Shown here piece by piece: positions 14,408-22,068 of a DNA stretch of 64,000 bases. The stretch is from positions 601,696 through 665,695 of the forward strand of contig NZ_LJGT01000040.1 of assembly GCF_001751365.1 (NCBI RefSeq), read 5' to 3'. This DNA is from Streptomyces abyssalis (GTDB taxonomy: Bacteria > Actinomycetota > Actinomycetes > Streptomycetales > Streptomycetaceae). Positions within the stretch are counted from its first letter, which is position 1, and each line of letters begins with the position of its first letter. A program made the translations under genes and the position numbers. Below the pieces are notes generated by a model, which ran no database searches, was not told where the DNA came from, and saw only the letters and a program-made list of their open reading frames with translations.

Positions 14408-17169
14408 CGGGTGGCCGTCCCTTCTGGTTCCGGTGTGCGTTCCGCGGTGCGTACGGGGATGTCCGGGCCCGACAGCAGCGTCAAGTCCGGCTTGATCTGC
14501 TCGCGTTCCTCGACGAACCGCACCGTCGGGTCGGGGACGTCGGGCGCGTTGACGAAGGAGACGAAGCGGGCGAGCTTCTCGGGGTCGGCCAGCGTGGCGG
14601 ACCACTCGTCGCGGTAGTGCGCGACGTGGTCGGCCATGAGGGCCTCCAACTCGTCGCACAGCCCGAGGGAGTCGTGCACGACGACGTCCCTGACGTGTTC
14701 CAGCCCGCCGTCGATCCGCTCCAGCCAGGCGGAGGTGCGCTCCAGCCGGTCGGCGGTGCGGATGTAGAACATCAGGAACCGGTCGGTCAGGCGCACCAGT
14801 TCGGCATCGCTGAGGTCCTGCGCGAGCAGGTCGGCGTGGCGCGGCGTCGCACCGCCGTTGCCGCCGACGTACAGGTTCCAGCCGGACGAGGTGGCGATCA
14901 CCCCGAAGTCCTTGCCCATCGCCTCCGCGCACTCCCGGGCACACCCCGACACCGCCGACTTGAGTTTGTGCGGCGAGCGCAGACCGCGGTAGCGCAGTTC
15001 GAGGCCGACGGCCATGCGCACGCTGTCCTGCACGCCGTAGCGGCACCACGTGCTGCCCACACAGGACTTGACGGTGCGCAGCGCCTTTCCGTACGCGTGA
15101 CCCGACTCGAATCCGGCGTCGACCAGGCGGGTCCAGATCGCCGGCAGCTGATCGACGCGTGCGCCGAACATGTCGATGCGCTGGCCGCCGGTGATCTTCG
15201 TGTAGAGGCCGAAGTCCCGTGCGACCTCGCCGACGACGATGAGCTTCTCCGGCGTGATCTCACCGCCGGGCACACGCGGTACGACCGAATACGAGCCGTT
15301 GCGCTGGAGGTTGGCGAGGAAGTGGTCGTTGGTGTCCTGCAACGCGGCCTGTTCGCCGTCCAGTACGTGCCCTCCGGCGCCGATGGACGGTGCGAGCGAG
15401 GCGATGACCGAGGCCACAGCCGGCTTGCACACCTCGCAGCCGTCGCCCCGGCGGGCGTCCTCGCGGCCGTGCGAGTCCAGGAGTCCGGCGAACGTCGTCA
15501 GCCGCAGGGTGCGCACGATCTCGTACAACTCGGCGCGTGTATAGGCGAAGCAGCCGCACAGGCCCGCGTCGACTGCGACGCCGTTCGCCTCCAGCTCCGC
15601 GTCCACGATCTGCCCGAGCACCCTGACGCAACTGCCGCAGCCCGTACCGGCCTTGGTGCACTTCTTCACCGACGGCGCGTCCCTGCAGCCGTGTTCGGAG
15701 ACGGCGGCCCGGATGGTGCCTTTGTCGATGTGGTGACAGTTGCAGACGACCGCGTCGTCGGGGAGGGCGGCGGGGCCGAGCGCCGCCGGCGCGCCCGAGC
15801 CGGCGGGGAGCACCAGCGACTCCGGCGGCACGGGCGGCACGGAGCCGGTCAGCGCGCGCAGCGTGCCGTACGACTCGGCGTCGCCCACGAGGACGCCGCC
15901 GAGCAGCGTTCCCCCGGGGGAGACCACCAGCTTCTTGTAGACGCCCGCACGGGAGTCGGAGTAGACGACGTCCAGACTGCCCTCGGCGGTGCCGTGAGCG
16001 TCGCCGAACGAGGCCACGTCGACGCCGAGGAGCTTGAGCTTGGTGGAGGTGTCGGCACCGGTGAAGGTGCGGAGCTGCGCGGTGCCCACGGCGGACGCGG
16101 CTGCCGCCGCACCGGTCACCGCACCTGCCGTGGGGGCCAGTCGGGCCGCGACCGCGTCGGCGGCGGTCTCCGCCATGTCGTAGCCGGGCGCGACCAGTCC
16201 GTGGACCTTCCCGTCGGCCGTACGGGCGCACTCGCCGATGGCGTACACGCACGGGTCGGCGGTGCGGCAGTGCTCGTCGACGACGATGCCGCCGCGTTCG
16301 CCCACGTCGAGGCCGGCGTCGCGTCCGAGCTGGTCGCGCGGGCGTACGCCGGCGGCGAAGACGACCATTCCGGCCGGGAGTTGAGACCCGTCCGAGAGCG
16401 TCATGGCGGAGACGGCGCCGGTCCGGTCGGTGACGATCCGCTCGCCCGCCACCCCCGTGTGGACCTCCAGCTCCATGCCTTCGAGGGTGCGGCGCAGCGC
16501 CGAGCCGCCGCCCGCGTCCACCTGGAGCGCCATGAGCCGTTCGCTGAACTCGACGATGTGCGTCCGCAGTCCGAGCCCGCGCAGTGCGCCCGCCGCCTCC
16601 AGCCCCAGCAGCCCGCCGCCGACGACCACGCCCGTGTCCGCCGAGGTCTTCGCGTACGCCTCGATGGCGAGCAGGTCGTCGATGGTGCGGTAGACGAAGC
16701 ACCCCGTGCTGTCGCTGCCCGGCACGGGCGGCACGAAGGGGTAGGAGCCGGTGGCGATCACGAGGGTGTCGTAGCGGACCGTCAGGCCCGAACGGGAGGT
16801 GACCGTACGCCGGTCGCGGTCGATCGCGGCAGCGGGGTCGCCGAGGTGCAGCTCGATCCCGTGCGAGGAGACGAAGTCGTCCTCGCACAGGGCGAGTCCG
16901 TCGGGCGTCGTGCCGGAGAAGTACGAGCTGAGGCGGACGCGGTCGTACGCGGGCCGCGACTCCTCGCACAGCACGACCACCCGCGCGGCGGCTGTCGTGC
17001 CGCGGGCCGCCAGCGCCTCCAGGAAGCGCTGGCCGACCATTCCGTGGCCGACCAGCACGATCGTCGGCGTCGCGACTGCCTCCGCTGCCTCCGCTGCCTC
17101 CGCCGTCTCCGGTTCCGCCGCTGCCTCCGGGCTCGGCGTGGTCGTGGGCGTGGTCGTCGGGGGTGTCAT
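14404..17169 (-). CDS. nirB: NAD(P)H nitrite reductase large subunit
   Basis: 921 aa. The N-terminal FAD/NAD(P) disulfide-reductase-like module (about 35-420) has VLVGHGMVGQRF and VVVGGGLLGLEAAG. A BFD-type [2Fe-2S] domain follows at about 476-514 (C476-x-C478 and C511-x-x-C514), then a second Cys-containing region near 538-581. The sulfite/nitrite reductase half carries the siroheme/[4Fe-4S] ligands C703-x5-C709 and C743-x3-C747. The enzyme reduces nitrite to ammonium in the cytoplasm. An Ala/Glu/Thr-rich leader of about 30 residues precedes the first domain. It is coupled upstream to an FAD oxidoreductase and downstream to nirD by 4-nt overlaps. Confidence 0.95.
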   Translation of the reverse strand: MTPPTTTPTTTPSPEAAAEPETAEAAEAAEAVATPTIVLVGHGMVGQRFLEALAARGTTAAARVVVLCEESRPAYDRVRLSSYFSGTTPDGLALCEDDFVSSHGIELHLGDPAAAIDRDRRTVTSRSGLTVRYDTLVIATGSYPFVPPVPGSDSTGCFVYRTIDDLLAIEAYAKTSADTGVVVGGGLLGLEAAGALRGLGLRTHIVEFSERLMALQVDAGGGSALRRTLEGMELEVHTGVAGERIVTDRTGAVSAMTLSDGSQLPAGMVVFAAGVRPRDQLGRDAGLDVGERGGIVVDEHCRTADPCVYAIGECARTADGKVHGLVAPGYDMAETAADAVAARLAPTAGAVTGAAAAASAVGTAQLRTFTGADTSTKLKLLGVDVASFGDAHGTAEGSLDVVYSDSRAGVYKKLVVSPGGTLLGGVLVGDAESYGTLRALTGSVPPVPPESLVLPAGSGAPAALGPAALPDDAVVCNCHHIDKGTIRAAVSEHGCRDAPSVKKCTKAGTGCGSCVRVLGQIVDAELEANGVAVDAGLCGCFAYTRAELYEIVRTLRLTTFAGLLDSHGREDARRGDGCEVCKPAVASVIASLAPSIGAGGHVLDGEQAALQDTNDHFLANLQRNGSYSVVPRVPGGEITPEKLIVVGEVARDFGLYTKITGGQRIDMFGARVDQLPAIWTRLVDAGFESGHAYGKALRTVKSCVGSTWCRYGVQDSVRMAVGLELRYRGLRSPHKLKSAVSGCARECAEAMGKDFGVIATSSGWNLYVGGNGGATPRHADLLAQDLSDAELVRLTDRFLMFYIRTADRLERTSAWLERIDGGLEHVRDVVVHDSLGLCDELEALMADHVAHYRDEWSATLADPEKLARFVSFVNAPDVPDPTVRFVEEREQIKPDLTLLSGPDIPVRTAERTPEPEGTATR

Positions 17170-18626
17170 CGGAGGGCCTCTCCGTCGTGGGTGAGCAGGT
17201 GCAGCAGCGGCTCCGGCGGCAGCTCCCGGTCGTCCTCCCAGGTGCGGGCGAGTGTGCCGACCGTGGTCAGGTCGCCGAGGAGGATGCCGCCGACGAGCCG
17301 GTCGCCGCGCACGACGACCTTCCGGTAGACGCCGCGGGTGGCGTCGGTGAGGTGGACGACGTCGTCGTCCTCACGGGGGAGCGGGTCGCCGAACGCGGCC
17401 AGGTCCAGGGGGCGCCCGGAGGTTCCGGCGTACGGGGCGCCCCCGGCGAGGGTGAGGCGCGTCAGGGTGCGGGAGCCGCGGTAGTGCGGGGACCGGTCGT
17501 CCCCGGTGAGGACGCGGGCCAGGGCGTCGGCCTGATCCTGCGCGGGGCCCGCCAGCCCGTGCAGGACGCCGTCGTGCTCGGCGCAGTCGCCGATCGCGTA
17601 CACGTGCGGGTCACTGGTGCGCAGCCGGTCGTCGACGACGACGCCGCGCGAGACCTCCAGACCGGCTGCCTCGGCGAGTCCGGTGCGGGGGCGTACGCCG
17701 CACGCGAGGACGGCGAGCCGGGCGTCGAGGGCGTAGCCGTCGGCGAGTTCGACGGCGCGGAGGGCGACGCGGGGGGCGGCGCGGGGGCCGCGTCCTGTGG
17801 GGCCGGCGGTGCGCGTGCCGGTGCCGGGGCCGGTGCCGGGGCCGGTGCCGGTGCCCGTGCCCGCGTTGCCGCCGGTGCGCGTCCCGTCGGGCGCGCCGTT
17901 GCCTTCCGGGTCACGCGGCCGGGTGCGCAGCCCGCGCACACGGCACTCCGTGTGCACCTCGACGCCCAGTTCCTCCAGGTGCGCCCGCAGCAACGCCGCG
18001 GACCCCGCGTCGAGTTGCCGCTCCATGAGGCGCTCGCCCTGATGCGCGAGCACGACCTGCGCGCCGCACCGGGCGAGTGCGCGCGCCGCGGACACACCGA
18101 GCAGCCCGCCCCCGACGACCACCGCGGGCAGGCCCGGACGGGCCACGCGCCGGAGTGCGAGGCAGTCGTCCATGGTGCGGAACGCCCGTACGCCGTCGGG
18201 CAGTTCGCCACTTCCGGCGGTGAAGAGGCCGCGCAGCGGCGGCAGTACGGGGTTGGCACCGGTGGCGAGCACCAGCTTGTCGTAGGCGAGGACGCCGCCG
18301 TCGTCGCACACGACGCGCCGGTCGGCGCGGTCGATGCGGACGGCGCGCACACCCCGCAGCCACCGGGCCCGGCCCGCGGGCAGCGCGACGACCTCCGGTG
18401 CGTACTGCCCGGCGAGCACGTCCGCCAGCAGCACCCGGTTGTACGGGGCGTGCGGCTCCTCGCCGACCACGGTGACGTCCGCGGCCGAACCGCCGAGACC
18501 GACGCCGGTGCCCGAGGCACTCGCGTCCGCGGCACCCGCGCCCGCGTCCGCCGCGCCGAGTTGCTGGGCGAGCCGGGCACCGGCCATGCCGCCCCCGATC
18601 ACCACCACGCGCTGTCCCGAAGTCAT
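17166..18626 (-). CDS. FAD/NAD(P)-dependent oxidoreductase, probable electron-transfer subunit for nitrate/nitrite assimilation
   Basis: 486 aa. Two Rossmann motifs are visible, VVVIGGGMAGARL at the N-terminus and VVVGGGLLGVSAARAL in the middle, plus the FAD block VYAIGDCAEHDG. The protein resembles the N-terminal module of NirB without any Fe-S or siroheme domain. It is first in a three-gene unit with nirB and nirD (4-nt ATGA overlap). Such proteins are often annotated as the assimilatory nitrate reductase electron-transfer subunit, so it could feed NADH electrons to NasA. Two Gly/Ala/Thr/Pro-rich repeats (near 30-45 and 250-290) interrupt conserved regions. Confidence 0.82.
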   Translation of the reverse strand: MTSGQRVVVIGGGMAGARLAQQLGAADAGAGAADASASGTGVGLGGSAADVTVVGEEPHAPYNRVLLADVLAGQYAPEVVALPAGRARWLRGVRAVRIDRADRRVVCDDGGVLAYDKLVLATGANPVLPPLRGLFTAGSGELPDGVRAFRTMDDCLALRRVARPGLPAVVVGGGLLGVSAARALARCGAQVVLAHQGERLMERQLDAGSAALLRAHLEELGVEVHTECRVRGLRTRPRDPEGNGAPDGTRTGGNAGTGTGTGPGTGPGTGTRTAGPTGRGPRAAPRVALRAVELADGYALDARLAVLACGVRPRTGLAEAAGLEVSRGVVVDDRLRTSDPHVYAIGDCAEHDGVLHGLAGPAQDQADALARVLTGDDRSPHYRGSRTLTRLTLAGGAPYAGTSGRPLDLAAFGDPLPREDDDVVHLTDATRGVYRKVVVRGDRLVGGILLGDLTTVGTLARTWEDDRELPPEPLLHLLTHDGEALR

Positions 18627-18648
18627 GCCACGAGAGTGCGGTGCGCCT

Positions 18649-18675
18649 GTTACCCGGTCGGATCACGTCTGTTTC
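18649..18675 (-). promoter_or_regulatory. Candidate GlnR box upstream of the nir operon
   Basis: GTTAC at 18649 and GTTTC at 18671 are exactly 22 bp apart (GTAAC and GAAAC on the coding strand), the half-site spacing of GlnR boxes. GTTAC lies 22 nt before the start codon at 18626. The nasA promoter has the same motif at the same distance. Confidence 0.6.
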
Positions 18676-18789
18676 CCCGGGGGAACGGTGCCCTCAGCGG
18701 GGCGCCTCGGGCGCTGTGAGCGGTGCGCCACGAGGCGCATGTCCGGCGGGAAGGGGCCCGTTGTCGGTGGCCGGCCTCATGATGGCGGC

Positions 18790-19554
18790 ATGTACCGGGA
18801 GCGGCGGTCGAGGGTGGCAGGAGCCGTGGTGTGGACGCACACCGGCGCGCCCGGGAGGACGGGAGAGCCGGGCGACGGCGAGGGACGGGTTCTGCCCGAC
18901 GGGTGCATGGACCTGCTGATGTGGGACGGCGCGCTGGTCGTCGCCGGGCCCGATACGCGGGCCCATCTGTTCGCGCGCCGGCCCGGTGCCCGCATCACCG
19001 GGCTCCGGTTTCCTCCGGGCACGGGGCCGCTCGTCTTCGGCGTACCGGCACATGAGCTGTGTGATCAGCGGGTGCCGCTCGCCGACGTGTGGCCGGAGCG
19101 TGCCGTGCGGATGCTGGCGGAGCGGGTCGCGGAGGCGCCGGAGACGGGCCGGGTGCTGGAGGCCGTCGCCGCCGGCCGGCTCGCGGCGCGGGCGCCGTCG
19201 GTGACGCCGGTGAGCGGCGCGGTCGCGGAACTGCTCGCGGGCGGCCGGAGCGTGACGGAGGTGGCCGCCGCGGTCGGGCTGAGCGAGCGGCAGTTGCGCA
19301 GGCGCTGCCTGGACGCGTTCGGTTACGGGCCGAAGACCCTCGCGAGGGTGCTGCGTATGCAGGAGGCCCTGCGGCTGGCGGCCCGCGGAGTGCCGCCCGC
19401 CGAGGTCGCGTCGGCCGCCGGGTATGCCGACCAGGCCCATCTCTCGCGCGAGGTCAGGGCGCTGGCCGGTGTTCCGCTGACGCGGCTGGTGCCTCAGGAG
19501 AGCCGCGCGAAGAGGCTGACGCCGTTGCCGTCCGGGTCGGCCACGACCGCGTAG
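18790..19554 (+). CDS. AraC-family transcriptional regulator
   Basis: 254 aa from ATG 18790, which has a CATGAT -10-like box 6 nt upstream. The N-terminal half (GRVLPDGCMDLLMWDG, GLRFPPGTGP) is the small sensor domain common in AraC regulators of Streptomyces. The C-terminal DNA-binding domain holds two helix-turn-helices (VTEVAAAVGLSERQLRRRCLDAFGYGPKTLARVLRMQ and the PPAEVASAAGYADQAHLSREV region). The last 20 codons overlap, on the opposite strand, the end of the VOC gene at 19494; the two genes are convergent. Targets are unknown, and the neighbouring VOC gene is a candidate. Confidence 0.85.
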   Translation: MYRERRSRVAGAVVWTHTGAPGRTGEPGDGEGRVLPDGCMDLLMWDGALVVAGPDTRAHLFARRPGARITGLRFPPGTGPLVFGVPAHELCDQRVPLADVWPERAVRMLAERVAEAPETGRVLEAVAAGRLAARAPSVTPVSGAVAELLAGGRSVTEVAAAVGLSERQLRRRCLDAFGYGPKTLARVLRMQEALRLAARGVPPAEVASAAGYADQAHLSREVRALAGVPLTRLVPQESRAKRLTPLPSGSATTA

Positions 19555-19889
19555 CGCTGACCCCAGAAGGCGTCCCAGGGCTCGTTGTGTCCTTCGTATC
19601 CGGCGCCGGTGAGTTCGGCGTACAGGCGGTCGACGTCCGCGGGGGAGTTGCAGAGGAAGGCGAGGCCGATGCGGCCGCCACCGCGGGGTCCGGGGTCGAA
19701 GCCGGGATCGAAGGAACGGATGGTCTCCTCGGTGTCCCAGGCGATCCGCAGTCCGCCGGGAAGTGCCGCCTCGACGTGCGGCTCCTTGTCGGCTTCGGCG
19801 GGGATGTCCAGGCCGAGCCGGCGGTAGAAGGCCAGTGCGGCCGCCATGTCGGCGGCCACGAGGCCGATGAGGTCGAAACGTGGTGTCAT
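19494..19889 (-). CDS. VOC/glyoxalase-superfamily protein
   Basis: 131 aa from ATG 19889 (MTPRFDLIGLVAAD). It has the beta-alpha-beta-beta-beta modules of VOC proteins: MAAALAFYRRLGLDIP in the first half and VVADPDGNGVSLFARL at the end. Without a structure the metal ligands and substrate are unclear; the family includes resistance proteins, isomerases and dioxygenases. Its 3' end overlaps the convergent AraC gene by 61 nt, so transcripts of the two would be antisense to each other there. Confidence 0.8.
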   Translation of the reverse strand: MTPRFDLIGLVAADMAAALAFYRRLGLDIPAEADKEPHVEAALPGGLRIAWDTEETIRSFDPGFDPGPRGGGRIGLAFLCNSPADVDRLYAELTGAGYEGHNEPWDAFWGQRYAVVADPDGNGVSLFARLS

Positions 19890-20062
19890 GCCACGCACGC
19901 TAGGCGCGGACGGCGCCGCGGGTCTTGAACGAATCGGACGCGCCGCCACCGCTCTGCGGAGGTGGCCTTCGCCGCGTACGTGCCGGGTCGCATCCGCACC
20001 CGCACCGCATCCGTGAACCGGGCGCCGCGCGTCCCGGGCGTACGGGGTGACAGGGTGGAGCG

Positions 20063-20404
20063 ATGAGCGACGACGCCAGGATTCTGACCGTGCTGACGAC
20101 GACCGGCAGCGAGGAGAAGGCCCGCGAGCTGGCGGCCGGTGCCGTGAGCGAACGCGTGGCCGCCTGCGCGCAGATCAGCGCGCCCGTCACCTCCGTCTAC
20201 CGGTGGGAGGGCGCCGTGCAGAACGACCCGGAGTGGCAGGTGCTGTTCAAGACGAGCAGCGCACGCTACGACGCGCTGGAGGCCTATCTGCACCGGGCGC
20301 ACGACTACGACGTCCCGGAGATCATCGCGACACCCGTGGTGCGGGGCGGCGAGGGCTATCTCGCCTGGGTCGAGGAGGAGACCTCGGCCCCCGGGCCGGT
20401 CTGA
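20063..20404 (+). CDS. cutA: CutA divalent-cation tolerance protein
   Basis: 113 aa. It shows the family blocks: SEEKARELAAGAVSERVAACAQI, then SVYRWEGAVQNDPEWQVLFKT, and VPEIIATPVVRGGEGYLAWV. CutA forms a very stable trimer of ferredoxin-like folds in the cytoplasm; its link to copper tolerance is old and its role is still unclear. GTGGAG just upstream of the ATG can serve as ribosome binding site. Single gene, apparently monocistronic. Confidence 0.93.
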   Translation: MSDDARILTVLTTTGSEEKARELAAGAVSERVAACAQISAPVTSVYRWEGAVQNDPEWQVLFKTSSARYDALEAYLHRAHDYDVPEIIATPVVRGGEGYLAWVEEETSAPGPV

Positions 20405-20508
20405 CCGGCCGGTCCGAGGCGACCTGGGCCGGTCCGGGCCCGAGCGGCCTGGACGGGCCCGGCGGCCCGGCTTCCCGGGGGCGCGGCCGCCGGACCGGGG
20501 CCCGTCTC

Positions 20509-20919
20509 TCAGCCCTGCCCCTCCATCGCGGCCGGGTCCATCCACACGACCTCCCAGTGGTGTTCGTCGAGGTCGTAGAAGCTGCGCCCGTACATGAAGC
20601 CGTGGTCCTGCGGGTCGCCCGCGGCCCGGCCGCCGGCGGCCAGGGCCTTGTCGGCCAGCTCGTCGACCTCGGCTCTGCTGTCGGCGCTCAGCGCGAGCAT
20701 CACCTCCGTGCCGGTGCCTGCGTCGGCGATCTCCTTCTTCGTGAACGACTTGAAGAAGGGCTCGGTGAGCAGCATGGCGAAGATGTCGTCGCTGATGACG
20801 AGACATGCGGCGTTCTCGTCGGAGAACTGCGGGTTGAAGGAGTAGCCGAGCTGGGAGAAGAAGTCCCGGGACTTGGCGAGGTCCTTCACGGCGAGATTGA
20901 CGAAGATCTTCTTGGACAC
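20509..20919 (-). CDS. VOC-family protein (YxeA/lactoylglutathione-lyase-like)
   Basis: 136 aa from GTG 20919 with AAGGCGG upstream. It begins KKIFVNLAVKDLAKSRDFFSQLGY and ends DHGFMYGRSFYDLDEHHWEVVWMDP, the pattern of a VOC subgroup usually annotated as glyoxalase/extradiol-like. Codon use is somewhat less GC-biased than that of its neighbours (many Lys/Phe codons), hinting at acquisition or at high expression. It lies 118 nt downstream of the ArsR-AHSA1 gene on the same strand, a pairing seen often enough to suggest joint regulation. No substrate can be assigned. Confidence 0.8.
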   Translation of the reverse strand: MSKKIFVNLAVKDLAKSRDFFSQLGYSFNPQFSDENAACLVISDDIFAMLLTEPFFKSFTKKEIADAGTGTEVMLALSADSRAEVDELADKALAAGGRAAGDPQDHGFMYGRSFYDLDEHHWEVVWMDPAAMEGQG

Positions 20920-21037
20920 GGTTTGCCGCCTTTCTGCTGTTTTTCCCTGTGCAGAGACAGACCGCCGGCGCGGCGGCAACTCATCGGTGCCGGCGGAGCT
21001 TTTCCCGCGGGACGGTGCGCGGGCGTGGCGCCGCCGG

Positions 21038-21844
21038 TCAGGAGGCCCCGGCGGGCTCGGGGCCGGGCATCGTCTCGCCGGTCTCCAGCAGGGTCTTGAG
21101 GTCGGAGAGAAGATGCGGCCACCCCTGGCCGACCATCTCCAGCAGGGGGCTGCCGGGCTCGAAGTCGTCGTGCACGACGGTCAACTTGACCAGCTTCCCC
21201 AGAGGTTCGATCTCGAAGGTCACCTTCGACCGCCGCTCGGCGGCGACTTGGGCCAGGACATCCTCGCCCACCCCGGCCGCCTCCGCCCACTCCGGGGTGA
21301 ACGTGTGCCAGGTGTACGACAGCCGGCGGAACGGCTCGGATTCGAGGACGACCTGGGAGGGGTCCTCGGTCCTTCCGCCGTGCCCGTTCCAGACCATCGT
21401 CGAGCCCGCTTTCCAGTCGGTCTCGAAGGTGGTCTCCCAGTAGCGGCGGGTGAACGCCGGGTCGGTCAGGGCCTGCCAGAGCCGCTCGGGCGTCGTGCTG
21501 ATGTACGTCGTGTAGACGAACTCGGTGCTGCTCATGGGTTCTTGCTCCAATGCTCGCTTCAGATCCGCGAGCGCCTGGGCGCGGTCGCGGTCGTACTGGT
21601 TGATCCAGCGCTCCGCGATGGCATTGATCGGCACGGCGTTGAGGTGGTGCAGCTTCTCCCTGCCGCGCCACGCCGTGGTCACCAGGTTGGCGGCCTCCAG
21701 CACCGCCAGGTGCTTGCTGACCGACTGGCGCGCCATCTCCAGACCGGCGCAGAGCTCGCGCAGGGTTTGCCCGTTGCGGGAGTTCAAGCTGTCGAGCAGC
21801 AGCCGGCGACTGGGGTCGGCCAGCGCCTTGAACACCTCGTCCAT
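21038..21844 (-). CDS. ArsR-type helix-turn-helix fused to an AHSA1/SRPBCC domain
   Basis: 268 aa. Residues 1-95 are a winged helix of ArsR type (VFKALADPSRRLLLDSL, then LRELCAGLEMARQSVSKHLAVLEAANLV), with no obvious metal-binding Cys. Residues 103-260 form an AHSA1/SRPBCC ligand-binding fold (VYTTYISTTPERLWQALTDPAFTRRYW, and the final WPHLLSDLKTLLETGE). In many genomes the two parts are adjacent genes; here they are one chain, giving a one-component sensor with a hydrophobic-ligand pocket. Two perfect palindromes lie in its promoter at 21875-21917, suggesting autorepression. The VOC gene downstream is a likely co-regulated target. Confidence 0.87.
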   Translation of the reverse strand: MDEVFKALADPSRRLLLDSLNSRNGQTLRELCAGLEMARQSVSKHLAVLEAANLVTTAWRGREKLHHLNAVPINAIAERWINQYDRDRAQALADLKRALEQEPMSSTEFVYTTYISTTPERLWQALTDPAFTRRYWETTFETDWKAGSTMVWNGHGGRTEDPSQVVLESEPFRRLSYTWHTFTPEWAEAAGVGEDVLAQVAAERRSKVTFEIEPLGKLVKLTVVHDDFEPGSPLLEMVGQGWPHLLSDLKTLLETGETMPGPEPAGAS

Positions 21845-21874
21845 CCTGGTCCGTCGCTCCCATCCTGCGAATAC

Positions 21875-21917
21875 GCAGCCGATTGGCTGCATGAAATATA
21901 GGCAGCCGTCCGGCTGC
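21875..21917 (-). promoter_or_regulatory. Paired operators (GCAGCC-N4-GGCTGC twice) around a -10-like element
   Basis: Two perfect palindromes, 21875-21890 and 21902-21917, each with GCAGCC and GGCTGC arms and a 4-bp spacer. Their centres are 27 bp apart. Between them, on the minus strand, lies the AT-rich CTATATTTCAT stretch, a plausible -10 region. The first site ends 31 nt upstream of the ATG at 21844. Binding by the adjacent ArsR-type protein is the simplest reading. Confidence 0.75.
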
Positions 21918-22068
21918 ATGTCAATGCTCGCGGCGATGCCTCGGAGGGGTTCTGCGTCGGCCGGTGGTGCCCGGGGTGGCCTCAGGGCGTGTCCGCGACC
22001 CGGTCCGTGTCCGCCAACGCCCGTTCCACGCCCGGCTCTTGGGGCCCGAGGAAGTGGCGGCTCCGGAG

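Noticed and set aside
17163..18719. Long plus-strand open frame opposite the FAD oxidoreductase
   Set aside because: Gly/Ala/Arg-rich antisense frame without any motif; the minus strand has two Rossmann motifs and coupled neighbours.
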